NCBI RefSeq assembly: GCF_028747985.1 | Contig: NZ_CP118108.1 | Location: 3,353,501-3,417,500, forward strand | Direction of reading: 5' to 3' | Length of the DNA: 64,000 nt | DNA from: Paenibacillus urinalis | Lineage (GTDB): Bacteria; Bacillota; Bacilli; Paenibacillales; Paenibacillaceae | Part shown: positions 24,601 through 32,195 of the stretch, one piece after another | Position numbering within the stretch: the first letter of the stretch is position 1 | Layout: each line of letters starts with the position of its first letter | Made by a program: the position numbers and the translations under genes | The notes under the pieces: model-generated | The model's database searches: none | The model's input: the letters and a program-made list of their open reading frames with translations, nothing else | What the model was told of the DNA's origin: nothing

Positions 24601-25404
24601 CTGAATACCTATAATGTTGGACAGTATATTCGAGTGTCTGTATGATACACACTTTGGAATGCCGGTTGTACCCGAGGTGAATAGGAACATAGCATAGTCC
24701 TCGGCATTCGCTGGATGACGATATGAAGAAGGATTGGATTGCAGCAAATCGTTTGTTGATATTATTTTTTCATTGGCACGATGTATTGGTTGATCGGTTA
24801 CGATAAGTGGAGATTCGAGGAGGCTTCGTACCTTCTCAAATTTTATTCTTTCTGCGTGATTCGCTGAGAGCTGCAATGTGTTCTTCATAGGTGCAGGGAG
24901 AAATCCGCCCATGACACAGCTCCAGAAGAGGATAACAAAATGATCAATTCTTTCGATTTGAAAAATGACTTTATCACCCGGTCTAAGCCCTTGCGCGATA
25001 AGTCCGCCAAGCATTCGTTCGGCCTGCTGTGACAACTCAGCGTAATTGGATGCAATGCGCTCATCATTATTTAGATAGTAATGAATTTTCTTGTCAGGAT
25101 ATCTTAGAACCGTCTGATTAAAAGCCTCTACTAATGTATGGGGGTCACTTTCATTCCAAGTTAACGGCTTCCCTATAAGTAGAGAAGAGTTATTTTCACT
25201 CGTTCCTTTAAGTTTCTCCTTCATTTTTACTGTCGGTTTTGAATATGTAAAATGTTCTCCCCTCTGTAGTGTGGCAGAGGCACGGTTAAGACGGGATTCG
25301 TTTGAATACGCCAAACTTTTTTGTTCATTAAAGAGAGATACCTTAACATTGGATAGCGTATGAAGCTGTCGAATGCGATCTTCAAGCAAATGGTTAAACA
25401 TCAT
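21646..25404 (-). CDS. NRPS loading protein: CAL/FAAL-type AMP ligase, carrier, condensation domain
   Basis: A 1,252-residue initiation protein. After an extension of about 75 residues it carries an acyl/aryl-AMP ligase (TSGTTGIPK near 243; NWMPLYHAGG and SWAPNFGYDQ as in the CAL/FAAL branch, not amino-acid A domains; catalytic Lys in TPTGKIQR near 618). A carrier (GGDS serine near 768) and a C domain (HHIMSDGW near 961) follow. It should activate a carboxylic acid, load it on its own carrier and acylate the Thr of module 1. The family covers fatty acids and aryl acids; the adjacent pab genes favour 4-aminobenzoate, as in the CAL loading modules of candicidin-type synthases, but this is inference. 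The start ATG has AGGAGG 9 nt upstream and lies 15 bp after the fused pab gene. The protein stops exactly at the C/A linker, where the next frame continues the homology. Confidence 0.92.
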   Translation of the reverse strand: MMFNHLLEDRIRQLHTLSNVKVSLFNEQKSLAYSNESRLNRASATLQRGEHFTYSKPTVKMKEKLKGTSENNSSLLIGKPLTWNESDPHTLVEAFNQTVLRYPDKKIHYYLNNDERIASNYAELSQQAERMLGGLIAQGLRPGDKVIFQIERIDHFVILFWSCVMGGFLPAPMKNTLQLSANHAERIKFEKVRSLLESPLIVTDQPIHRANEKIISTNDLLQSNPSSYRHPANAEDYAMFLFTSGTTGIPKCVSYRHSNILSNIIGIQRHLHLTENEITLNWMPLYHAGGLLTNHILGTVIGSEQILSPVERFLSRPAVWLEDMSLHQVTFSWAPNFGYDQINQLNGEAIDQQWDFTSVKILLNVGQPISVLTAKKFLRKLAPFGLSNNSIIPAYGMSEFSGSLCFGRHLDDSPSTGVYFVRKDSLDDHLIFDEGKDSNESVAFVEIGQVIPGVQLRISDPSGAELGEKTVGRIQLKGSTIIDHYFKNEAATKEAFTDDGWFETGDLGFVKNGSLILTGREKDVLIINAKNVYNFEVEAVMEQVEGIVHGYVAAAGVSGGENGNDHLLLFFSPIHNEPDYCILIIQKLRGLISRQFGVHPRYVIPVRSESFHRTPTGKIQRRLLVNDLMEGSYDELLSELDCLMEKRVQKNRLLGDSKFNRSPIEYSNVQEEIKMTADNIEQNILICVYYSSDEATSSECALYSSIREILKEYNLTASEIEVYQIQESQAERDNNSEEKAAFLTDCFCKILDLNELSEQEDFFQLGGDSLKMSKLITMIYRRYSIQITAEQFFEQATVAGLLEMLNDAEEQTEFLTIPVRSRNSNRLPLTLKQKSQWFLHMMVPDSPFYTSTFSIRFQGDIQYDKLYGCLAALFERHEALRVRFGVADNSPYQYIEDSVQPYVQFVDLKEWDEVERELHRNTFIKNEANRRFDLLSDPCIRLTLLANSLVDHTLVISMHHIMSDGWSVEIFTNELIQLYLQEELEEQTATATYSDYILWQSDLENTSTSFLYSKAEYWKEQIEGTKGSLQVPPDALLTETSTFAGDTLEKAVGPRMTKLVYEKVAHTNTTLFMLLFATYSYLIHRFSGQAELPITTVMANRSRPDTEKLIGFLANTVVLKVEISDEMTFDELLDQVKNTALGAYQHQDVPLEMVLNNISGREAGSLRSPLQVMFTLQNEFTHQYSLGQTSAYMTIETGNTAKYDLIMHVYEESDVLKLRMEYNTDLYRRETIERLLDYYTTILEGVVDYQTV

Positions 25405-25419
25405 CTCATGCTTCCTCCT

Positions 25420-27216
25420 TCAATTCAGAGTAAAATTGAGTTCATGAATAACTTGATCAAGGCTTTCTTGTGCAATATCAATAGAGATCCATCCGCGAAC
25501 ACTATTAATAAGCCAAATCTGTGATGCCTCAATCATATCTCGAATCGTAAGGACTCTCTCTACTAGCAATCCGCTCTGGATCAGCTCATTGCGAAGCGTA
25601 CCAGCTAGAAGTCCGCAATGTGTAGGAGGAGTGAATTTCGTATTGTTGATTTCCAAGACGACATTCCCGGTTGTAAACTCTGTTAATTCCCTTTTTTCAT
25701 TCCATAGAAGTACATCGTAGACTTGTCCTCTATTCTCATAATGATCATTATAGATCGCCCGATAAGTTGTTTTGTGGTATAGGAATCGGCTTGCAGAGGA
25801 AACCGGAAATTGTGCTAAGATGGCTTCCATCGGACCTTGTATTTCATATAAAGCCTCGTTACAAATATGGAAGCTTCCGTCTTTGGACAGCAGCATTCTT
25901 ACTTTCCAGATTCCATCCCTATATTGAATTGAATGCTGTAAGAGTGCTTGTCTAATCGAGACCCAATTCCCTTCAAATTCAAAGTAAGCAGCAGATTTCT
26001 TCATTCTTTCAAGATGAGGTTCTAACAAATCGAATCTTCCATTTTCCAGTCGGATCGATTCGAGTAGCTGAAATTCGGGTCTGACTTCAGTAAGTAGTAA
26101 TGCTTTTGTTCGAGCCTCTTGATATTCTTCCTCTGCTGTAGAGTCCCAGGTAATACCGCCGCCAACCCCATATTCAGCTATATTTGTGCAATGATCTATC
26201 CAAACCGTCCTGATAGCTACATTAAATACAGCTGATCCATCTGGATTGATGATACCAATGGAACCACAGTATATTTCTCTAGGCGTATTCTCCAGCTCCT
26301 GTATAAGGTGCATCGTGCTAATTTTGGGTGCACCCGTAATGGAACCGCACGGGAACAAGGCTTTAAATGTATCGAATAGACCGGCCTCCTCTTTAATATT
26401 AGCAGTTACAGTGGAGGTCATTTGAAACAAGGTATAGTACTTTTCAATATTAAATAAATGGGGTACCTCTACACTTCCTGGCTCAGCAATCACTCCAAGG
26501 TCATTTCTCAGCAGATCTGTAATCATGACATTTTCTGCTCGATTCTTCTCCGAATTCCGTAACCATTCAGATAGAATCTCATCCTCTTCCAATGTAACGC
26601 CGCGTCTAACAGTTCCTTTCATCGGGCGAGTTTCAATCTGTCTGCCTTTTTTCTTGAAGAATAACTCTGGAGAGGCGCTTAATATACTATAATCTCCCAT
26701 ATGCACCATTGCCGAATAATCAGCTTGCTGAGCAAGACACAATCTTGTGTAGAAGTTATAGGGATTCCCTTCAAACTTGGAACGAAGCCGCATGGTATAG
26801 TTAACTTGATATGTATCTCCTCTTCGTATCGCTTGATGAATTTGACGTATGTGATCTTTATATGTGTGTTCCTCGATCGTAGGACTCCATTCTGATACCT
26901 CAAACGCTTCACATTCAAAGTGAATTTCGTCGTTATGAACCTGATCAAAAATTCCAAACCAGAGAAGAGGTAAAACGGTATTCTGATGAACCTCAAACGC
27001 TGAATCGAATGCCGGTGCGGCCTCATAAGAAACATAACCAGCTGCATAATAACCCTCTTTTGTGTACTGCTCGACTCTCTCAAGAGCTGCTCTAATTTCT
27101 GAAATATCCCTTGCCTCAATAATTTCTATGGGATTAGTAAAAACCTTGCGCTGTCTACCCTCCTCTTCACTCACAAAATCCAAAATGATATAGGGACTGT
27201 CCTCTTTTATCATCAT
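25420..27216 (-). CDS. pabB: Fused aminodeoxychorismate synthase component I and aminodeoxychorismate lyase (PabB-PabC)
   Basis: A 598-residue fusion that should convert chorismate, with ammonia from PabA, into 4-amino-4-deoxychorismate and then PABA plus pyruvate. Residues 1 to about 385 are a chorismate-binding domain. It contains PMKGT, whose lysine is the hallmark of PabB; anthranilate synthases have PIAGT. It also has CGSITGAPK and the acidic metal site EYQEAR. The C-terminal 200 residues are a class IV aminotransferase-type lyase with the PLP lysine in HKTTYR and the ELTEFTTGN motif. The ATG at 27216 follows a GGAGG site; pabA ends 30 bp upstream and the NRPS loading gene starts 15 bp downstream. 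The tight spacing argues that this is a dedicated supply enzyme for the peptide and not only a folate gene, though it could serve both. Confidence 0.93.
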   Translation of the reverse strand: MMIKEDSPYIILDFVSEEEGRQRKVFTNPIEIIEARDISEIRAALERVEQYTKEGYYAAGYVSYEAAPAFDSAFEVHQNTVLPLLWFGIFDQVHNDEIHFECEAFEVSEWSPTIEEHTYKDHIRQIHQAIRRGDTYQVNYTMRLRSKFEGNPYNFYTRLCLAQQADYSAMVHMGDYSILSASPELFFKKKGRQIETRPMKGTVRRGVTLEEDEILSEWLRNSEKNRAENVMITDLLRNDLGVIAEPGSVEVPHLFNIEKYYTLFQMTSTVTANIKEEAGLFDTFKALFPCGSITGAPKISTMHLIQELENTPREIYCGSIGIINPDGSAVFNVAIRTVWIDHCTNIAEYGVGGGITWDSTAEEEYQEARTKALLLTEVRPEFQLLESIRLENGRFDLLEPHLERMKKSAAYFEFEGNWVSIRQALLQHSIQYRDGIWKVRMLLSKDGSFHICNEALYEIQGPMEAILAQFPVSSASRFLYHKTTYRAIYNDHYENRGQVYDVLLWNEKRELTEFTTGNVVLEINNTKFTPPTHCGLLAGTLRNELIQSGLLVERVLTIRDMIEASQIWLINSVRGWISIDIAQESLDQVIHELNFTLN

Positions 27217-27246
27217 CGATCAGTATCCTCCTATGACTGCCGGTTA

Positions 27247-27846
27247 TTAAACATACTTTAATTCTGCTGCTCGTTTTTTTACTGCGTACATATAGAGAAA
27301 GTTGTTTAATATTTGTTTTCCGTAGGGAGTGATTATGGATTCAGGATGAAACTGTACACCTTCGATATCATATTTCCGATGCCGAAGTGCCATGATCTCC
27401 CCTGCCTCAGAAGTTGCCGTTACTTCTATATCATCAGGAACATCATTATGCACGATAAGGGAGTGATATCTTGCAACCGTCAAAGGATTCGGAAGATCGT
27501 GAAACAGGCCCTTGCTCTCATGATGGATGAGGGATGTCTTCCCATGCATAGGTTGATCTGCAGCCATGACTTCAGCTCCAAAAGCTTGAGCAATCGCTTG
27601 ATGACCGAGGCACACACCGAGTATGGGAACTTTTCCGGCAAAATAGCGAATTACCTCTAGTGAGATACCAGCATTAGAAGGATTTGAGGGACCTGGAGAA
27701 ATTACAATGTAATCTGGATTCAGACTTTCTAGTGCATTCAATGTAATCGAATCATTTCTATAGACGTTGACCTCTTGCCCAAGTTCAGATAAATACTGCA
27801 CTAAGTTGTAAGTGAATGAATCAAAATTATCAATGATTGCAAGCAT
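27247..27846 (-). CDS. pabA: Aminodeoxychorismate synthase component II, glutamine amidotransferase (PabA)
   Basis: A 199-residue class I glutamine amidotransferase that releases ammonia from glutamine for PabB. Visible features are the opening [13 protein letters not shown], the oxyanion loop SPGPSNP, the nucleophilic cysteine in GVCLGHQ and the His-Glu pair in QFHPES. The frame is open further upstream (a GTG at 27876), but the ATG at 27846 is chosen because AGGAGG lies 6 nt before it and it gives the canonical family N-terminus. PabA and TrpG are close relatives; the PMKGT signature of the partner encoded next decides for the PABA pathway. This is the first gene of the NRPS operon, with a 329-bp regulatory gap upstream. 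Confidence 0.93.
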   Translation of the reverse strand: MLAIIDNFDSFTYNLVQYLSELGQEVNVYRNDSITLNALESLNPDYIVISPGPSNPSNAGISLEVIRYFAGKVPILGVCLGHQAIAQAFGAEVMAADQPMHGKTSLIHHESKGLFHDLPNPLTVARYHSLIVHNDVPDDIEVTATSEAGEIMALRHRKYDIEGVQFHPESIITPYGKQILNNFLYMYAVKKRAAELKYV

Positions 27847-27886
27847 ATACATCCTCCTATGATTAGGATCCCACACTTGGGAGTAT

Positions 27887-27904
27887 AGACTGACCGTCCG
27901 GTCT
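27887..27904. promoter_or_regulatory. Putative TetR-type operator, copy 1
   Basis: The 18-bp element AGACTGACCGTCCGGTCT contains the perfect inverted repeat GACCG-TC-CGGTC (27892-27903) inside the outer arms AGAC/GTCT. This resembles operators of TetR-family repressors. It lies about 40 bp before the pabA start and shares 14 of 18 bases with a second copy 71 bp further upstream. No TetR gene is in the window. Confidence 0.45.
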
Positions 27905-27957
27905 TTTTATGGGTAGAAATAATCATTTTTATCTCTATGACTCGCCTCCTACAATTT

Positions 27958-27975
27958 AGACTGACTATTCGGTTT
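27958..27975. promoter_or_regulatory. Putative TetR-type operator, copy 2
   Basis: The 18-bp element AGACTGACTATTCGGTTT repeats copy 1 (27887-27904) in the same orientation: AGACTGAC and CGGT are conserved and the variable bases are mostly C/T exchanges. It lies just downstream of the guessed transcription start, a usual place for repressor binding. Confidence 0.4.
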
Positions 27976-28175
27976 ACTTTACTTTAAATGCAACTCTGAA
28001 ACTAATCGACAATATGTACTACTCAGCTACAATTTTGCCTGAGAATGGTAACAGTATATCACAGGAAATACGAATATTTGTTATTATATTTAGTTTTTTC
28101 TGTAAAAATGTTCAAAATAGTAAGGGCGGCCTATTGTTCAATCCAGCTTTCGACATGTTAAGACAATTGACCATG

Positions 28176-28496
28176 CTATCGCCCTCGGCTGCGGACATGG
28201 TTCGATTTAATGGATCTCGGAATCGTGGTTGGGGCCTGCTTGTATATCCATTTTAGATAAGAACGGATCTTCGGGTCAGCCTGCAGCGCTTCAATGGAAG
28301 TCAAACCTAGAACAACAAGCTCCCTGTTCGTATATAAATGGTGAATTTGCTTATGGCATGGAATACAGAGATCAGCCGTTTCCTTATAGTTCCCACCTAA
28401 TTCACGCGGTGTTAGATGATGCACCGTCGTTACGGGAACAACTCGATTGCATAGTTCACAGGGTTTGGCCTGTTTTACTGAATCCTTCACTCGCAA
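28176..28496 (-). CDS. Small HNH endonuclease-like protein
   Basis: A 106-residue protein with one HNH/zinc-finger core: CELC near residue 13, VHHLTPRELGGN near 30 and CIPCHKQIHH near 45-54. The two CxxC pairs and the His residues fit a zinc-stabilised HNH fold. Small proteins of this kind are common in Bacillus and Paenibacillus and their function is mostly unknown. The start is TTG at 28496, or GTG at 28490, which sits 9 nt after GGAGG and may be the better choice. The gene points away from the germination operon and toward pabA, with 329 bp between. No phage or mobile neighbours are seen, so a role in DNA cleavage is not established. Confidence 0.7.
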   Translation of the reverse strand: MRVKDSVKQAKPCELCNRVVPVTTVHHLTPRELGGNYKETADLCIPCHKQIHHLYTNRELVVLGLTSIEALQADPKIRSYLKWIYKQAPTTIPRSIKSNHVRSRGR

Positions 28497-28608
28497 TAAC
28501 CTCCTCCTCTGACCGACAATGAACGAGTCTATTTAGCATGATGAGATTGTTTAAATGATATTCATATTCACGAAGCAGAATGGATGGATTTATTTACTTT
28601 TCACTGCG

Positions 28609-28615
28609 CATACTA
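28609..28615 (+). promoter_or_regulatory. Candidate sigma-G type -10 element before the ger operon
   Basis: CATACTA matches the forespore sigma-G -10 consensus (CATNHTA) 23 bp before the proposed ATG of the first ger gene. A good -35 element (GYATR) at the right distance is not visible, so the call rests on the -10 motif and on the known forespore expression of ger operons. Confidence 0.3.
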
Positions 28616-28638
28616 AACCTAAAAAAAGGGTGAAAAGG

Positions 28639-29958
28639 ATGCTTGCGACAGATGAATTAGAAACGTATCGCATTTCATGCGGACAGATGAATTACACATT
28701 ACAATGGCTGTCAACACTTGCGGACGACAAGCAGATCAAAGAGAGGCTGCTTCCTTATCTCATGGCAGTACAGCCTGCTACCCTTGCACAGCTTCAATCC
28801 ACAACGCCTATTCCAGGTATATTGTTCGTAACTAACATAGATGCACAAAAATACCTCCTGCAAGGACATGTATCAGTAATCATGGAGAACATCGTGGGTC
28901 CAGAAACACCCGCAGCCGTTATCCCGGTGCAGAAGCAGCAGTACCGAAGTATTGAGGAGCCTAAGGAGGAATTTGCTGAGCTTGGACCATTTGAAGCTTT
29001 TACTGAATCACTGGAGACCAATTTGTATATGATGCGTCGTCGTTTACCCATTGAGGAAGTCTGCGTTCATAAGATTGAATATGACAACGGAAGAATAAAG
29101 GGCGCCATTGTGTATCACAAAGATCATAAACAGGAAGCACTTCAATTGGAACAAGAGGCCCAAACCGCGTTTGAAAATTATTCAGACAGTATTCTGGATA
29201 CGTCAACACTTGCTCTTGCCCAGAATGGATTGCAATTTACACTAAGCAATGTGAATCTGCTTACGGAGCACCCGGTTCAATGTGTTCGCCGTATTATGAA
29301 GGGCCAGGTTGTTCTCTTGCTGGAAGGCTCGCGCAAAGGTCTGATTGCTCCAACTTATTTATCGGACTATTTCCAGGCACCTTCTGACTATTTAATGGCT
29401 CTGCCTTTCGTTATGCTGATCAGAGCGATAAGAATATTCAGCTTCATCATGGCTCTGACCCTGCTGCCTCTATATGTAGCGATCATCAATTTCCATTACC
29501 AAATGATTCCTTCTAAAGTGATCGAAACATTATTTATATCAAGGTATGCGGTACCCTTTTCTGCCTTCTTCGAAGCATTAATTATGGAAGCTGCCTTACT
29601 CGTTCTGCTAGAAGCTGTTGCCAGACTGCCTACGAAGCTCTCGCAGAGCGCCGGAGTCGTCGCCGGTATCGTGCTGGGTACGGCTGCCGTTGAAGCGAAG
29701 CTCGTCAGTAATATTATGATTGTTGTTATGGGTGCCTCCGCCTTGTTTACCCTGACCAGCGCTAGTATTGCACTTCGAAATTCGTTATTCGTATACAGTA
29801 TACCTGCTCTGTTGTTGGCTAATTTCATGGGCATTACAGGTATATTCTTATTCTGGTTTTTATTAATGGCAAGACTGCTTCAAGTCAAATCGCTAGACCG
29901 CCCATTTACTACCTTTAGCGTGCCTGCTCTGACCGATTTTTTCAGAAGGAGATTTTGA
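28639..29958 (+). CDS. Spore germination receptor subunit A (GerA family)
   Basis: A 439-residue GerA/GerAA-type subunit of a nutrient germinant receptor in the spore inner membrane. The N-terminal half (to about 240) is hydrophilic and contains the family stretch GPFEAFTESLETNLYMMRRR. The C-terminal half has about five hydrophobic segments with the conserved region around IETLFISRYAVPFSAFFEAL, ending in a short charged tail. The ATG at 28639 is chosen over an in-frame ATG 84 bp upstream because AGGGTG precedes it and the extra residues do not look like the family. The gene is followed at 1 bp by the B subunit. It is somewhat shorter at the N-terminus than typical members (about 480-500 residues). 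Germinant specificity cannot be read from the sequence. Confidence 0.92.
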   Translation: MLATDELETYRISCGQMNYTLQWLSTLADDKQIKERLLPYLMAVQPATLAQLQSTTPIPGILFVTNIDAQKYLLQGHVSVIMENIVGPETPAAVIPVQKQQYRSIEEPKEEFAELGPFEAFTESLETNLYMMRRRLPIEEVCVHKIEYDNGRIKGAIVYHKDHKQEALQLEQEAQTAFENYSDSILDTSTLALAQNGLQFTLSNVNLLTEHPVQCVRRIMKGQVVLLLEGSRKGLIAPTYLSDYFQAPSDYLMALPFVMLIRAIRIFSFIMALTLLPLYVAIINFHYQMIPSKVIETLFISRYAVPFSAFFEALIMEAALLVLLEAVARLPTKLSQSAGVVAGIVLGTAAVEAKLVSNIMIVVMGASALFTLTSASIALRNSLFVYSIPALLLANFMGITGIFLFWFLLMARLLQVKSLDRPFTTFSVPALTDFFRRRF

Positions 29959-29959
29959 T

Positions 29960-31066
29960 GTGAAACTTCACACCCAGAAACCGAACCAACAATCGATATC
30001 CATTTTATCCGGAGCTTATATATTACTTGGGGTTCAAGGGGGTTTTTTTGTCATCACACTCCCCACCTTGATTACGAACGAGGCTGGCAAAATATCGTGG
30101 CTGCTTCTACTCGTTACTGGATCTTGGATATTGTTTACCATGATAGGTTTAGCCAAATTAGCGGGAGCCAGAGGTATGTCCTGGAAGGAGCTTAACCAAG
30201 CTGCTTTTGGCCGCATTGCAGGATTTGCTATAGGTGCAGTCTGGTTTCTGTCGCTATTGTTCACGAACGCATACATTATTCAAAAATATGCTCGTTTACT
30301 CAATTTGTATGACTTTCCAAATACTCAGCCTTTGTTATATACCATATTAATGTCCTTGGCAGCACTTTTTGCTGTGTGGGGCGGCTTGCATGCCATATCA
30401 GGAATTTTCATGGTCAGTATGGGGTTACAGCTGCTGCTCCTTGTTGCTTCTTTTATTTTTGTTATCCCATTCATTGATTTGAAGTACATCACTCCACTCA
30501 CACTTATGGAGATAGACCACCCGATCCGTGCGATAATCTATTCCTTTGCTGGGTTCTCAGGACTCGAAACGGGTGTCTTGTTCTTGCAGGCCATGAAGAA
30601 GGAGAACAAGTTAGGAAATGTGCGCATGTTCGCTTGGGTTTCAGGGATAAGTCTCATCCTGCAGCTGTTTCTCGTAGAAATATGTATGTCTGTTTATGGA
30701 TTTGAACTATTAGAGACAACACAATTCTCAACCATTACGATGATGAGATTGGTAAGGCTCCCATTCATCGAGCAGGTGGATCAGTTTGCCGTAGGATTGC
30801 TCTTTCTTCGGTTTCTTCCTATAGCTTCGCTTTATTTATGGTCGTGTACTGAAGTATTCAGGAACTTAGTCTTTCGTTCGATACCATATAGCATACATCT
30901 CTTACTTCAAGGAACGGTACTGCTAGCGATCGGACTTATGTTTATGAGTATACAAATCTCCAAACAGATCGATATGTTGGTCGTCATCCTATCGGCTGGC
31001 TGGTTTGTCATCTATGCCCCCCTGCTGCTGCTGCTCGCCTGGCTGCGTACTAGAAAACGCAAATGA
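29960..31066 (+). CDS. Spore germination receptor subunit B (GerB family permease)
   Basis: A 368-residue integral membrane protein with about ten hydrophobic segments, of the GerAB/endospore germination permease family (APC superfamily fold). In this family it is the germinant-sensing subunit. The GTG start follows AAGGAG 8 nt upstream, inside the end of the A-subunit gene, so the two are translationally coupled. The conserved GAYILLGVQGGFFVITLP opening is clear. It forms a complex with the A and C subunits encoded on both sides. Confidence 0.92.
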   Translation: MKLHTQKPNQQSISILSGAYILLGVQGGFFVITLPTLITNEAGKISWLLLLVTGSWILFTMIGLAKLAGARGMSWKELNQAAFGRIAGFAIGAVWFLSLLFTNAYIIQKYARLLNLYDFPNTQPLLYTILMSLAALFAVWGGLHAISGIFMVSMGLQLLLLVASFIFVIPFIDLKYITPLTLMEIDHPIRAIIYSFAGFSGLETGVLFLQAMKKENKLGNVRMFAWVSGISLILQLFLVEICMSVYGFELLETTQFSTITMMRLVRLPFIEQVDQFAVGLLFLRFLPIASLYLWSCTEVFRNLVFRSIPYSIHLLLQGTVLLAIGLMFMSIQISKQIDMLVVILSAGWFVIYAPLLLLLAWLRTRKRK

Positions 31067-31084
31067 GGAAAGGAAGGATTCAAC

Positions 31085-32161
31085 TTGCCAAAGAAACGAT
31101 CGCTATCGATGACGCTCGTCCTAATTATCATGCTGCTATGCAGTTGTACGCGCCCTGCTCGTCTGGAAGAGCTAAATATAGCCTACGGTGTCGCATTTGA
31201 TGCAGTAGAACAGGAAGGCCATTTCAAAGCTACCTATCATATCCCTGTTTATCAGACGGATGATGTAGAGAATGTAACCGTTTCCGCTGTAGGCAATTCC
31301 TCCAAAGAAACTCAGGGTCTGGCTGAGCTTCAGCTCACAGGTAAGTTTGGTGACGACAAAATGAAGCTCATCCTGATTGATAAAAAGCTCGCAGAGAAGG
31401 GCATTAATCCGCTCATCCAGCCATTTATCAAGGATCGCAGAGTGCCCGTGCTATTTAAAATGGCAATCACTGAACAATCTGCTGCAGCCATTATCGAAAC
31501 GAATAAAAAACCGATCGATCCCTCCACTCAGATCGTCAATATGATTACAGAGAATGAGAATCAGAACGCAATTCCAACCAATCATTTACATATTTTTCTA
31601 AGAGACTGGACAAGTCTAGGAGAAGACCCTTTTCTGCCATTGCTTTCAATGTCACAAGAGAAAACTCAAATATCCGGTATTGCATTATTTAAAAATGATA
31701 AAGTGGTGGATACGATCAAAGGATATAAAAATTTGCTGCTCTTCACCATTATCCAGCAATCTGCCCAAAATGCAAAATATCAGTTCAATTCGGGCCCTGA
31801 TCTGCTCACTGCCAGAATCAAAGATAATTCGGTCCGTTACAAATGGAACAATAAGGTCTCGCCACCGCAAATGGACATAACCGTAGACATCGAAGCTCTG
31901 CTATATGAATCTACGCATGTCTTCAATATGCCGACTCAATCGGAATATGGTGTAATTAAGCAATCACTCGATCAAGACTTGAAGATGAGCTTAGAGAAAA
32001 TGCTCCGATCCTTCCAGGAGCGTAACATTGATCCCATCGGTATCGGTTCAATTGCTCGTTCGAAGGAACGGCACTGGAATGCAGAAGATTGGGACAGCAT
32101 CTACCCAACCGTACAAATCAAAGTTCATGTAAACTCTAATTTTGTCGGCGATGACATGTAA
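31085..32161 (+). CDS. Spore germination receptor lipoprotein subunit C (Ger(x)C family)
   Basis: A 358-residue lipoprotein. The N-terminus has a short charged region, a hydrophobic core and a lipobox ending in LCSC, with the lipidated cysteine at residue 21. The mature part begins ARLEELNIAYGVAFDAVE, as usual for Ger(x)C proteins, and ends in a typical C-terminal domain (FQERNIDPIGIG). The start is TTG at 31085 with GGAAGGA upstream, 18 bp after the B-subunit gene. It is the third and last gene of the operon. The next gene is convergent, 34 bp away, with no clear hairpin terminator between. Confidence 0.92.
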   Translation: MPKKRSLSMTLVLIIMLLCSCTRPARLEELNIAYGVAFDAVEQEGHFKATYHIPVYQTDDVENVTVSAVGNSSKETQGLAELQLTGKFGDDKMKLILIDKKLAEKGINPLIQPFIKDRRVPVLFKMAITEQSAAAIIETNKKPIDPSTQIVNMITENENQNAIPTNHLHIFLRDWTSLGEDPFLPLLSMSQEKTQISGIALFKNDKVVDTIKGYKNLLLFTIIQQSAQNAKYQFNSGPDLLTARIKDNSVRYKWNNKVSPPQMDITVDIEALLYESTHVFNMPTQSEYGVIKQSLDQDLKMSLEKMLRSFQERNIDPIGIGSIARSKERHWNAEDWDSIYPTVQIKVHVNSNFVGDDM

Positions 32162-32195
32162 TATGAAGGACTCGTCATAAGTTTAAAGATTTTAA

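Larger units (their letters stand above)
27847..28175 (-). promoter_or_regulatory. Upstream region and likely promoter of the pabA-NRPS operon
   Basis: This 329-bp gap lies between the stop of the HNH gene and pabA. It is AT-rich and holds no convincing gene. Reading toward pabA, a weak sigma-A-like pair is TTGTCG (28007-28012) and ATTTAA (27984-27989) with a 17-bp spacer, which would start transcription near 27977, just before the downstream pair of operator-like repeats. Both boxes deviate from consensus, so the promoter is a guess from position. Confidence 0.35.

Noticed and set aside
5825..25404. Many open frames of 60-130 codons on the plus strand opposite the NRPS genes
   Set aside because: They are shadows of repetitive NRPS coding sequence: no ribosome sites, no recognisable domains, and the same antisense pieces recur at equivalent places in each module.
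26679..27119. A 146-codon frame on the minus strand inside the pab fusion
   Set aside because: It lies wholly inside the convincing PabB frame and shows no domain or low-complexity explanation.
25420..27846. Anthranilate synthase (TrpE/TrpG) as the identity of the pair
   Set aside because: The chorismate-binding subunit has PMKGT with the PabB lysine, where TrpE has alanine, and it is fused to a lyase domain that only the PABA route needs.
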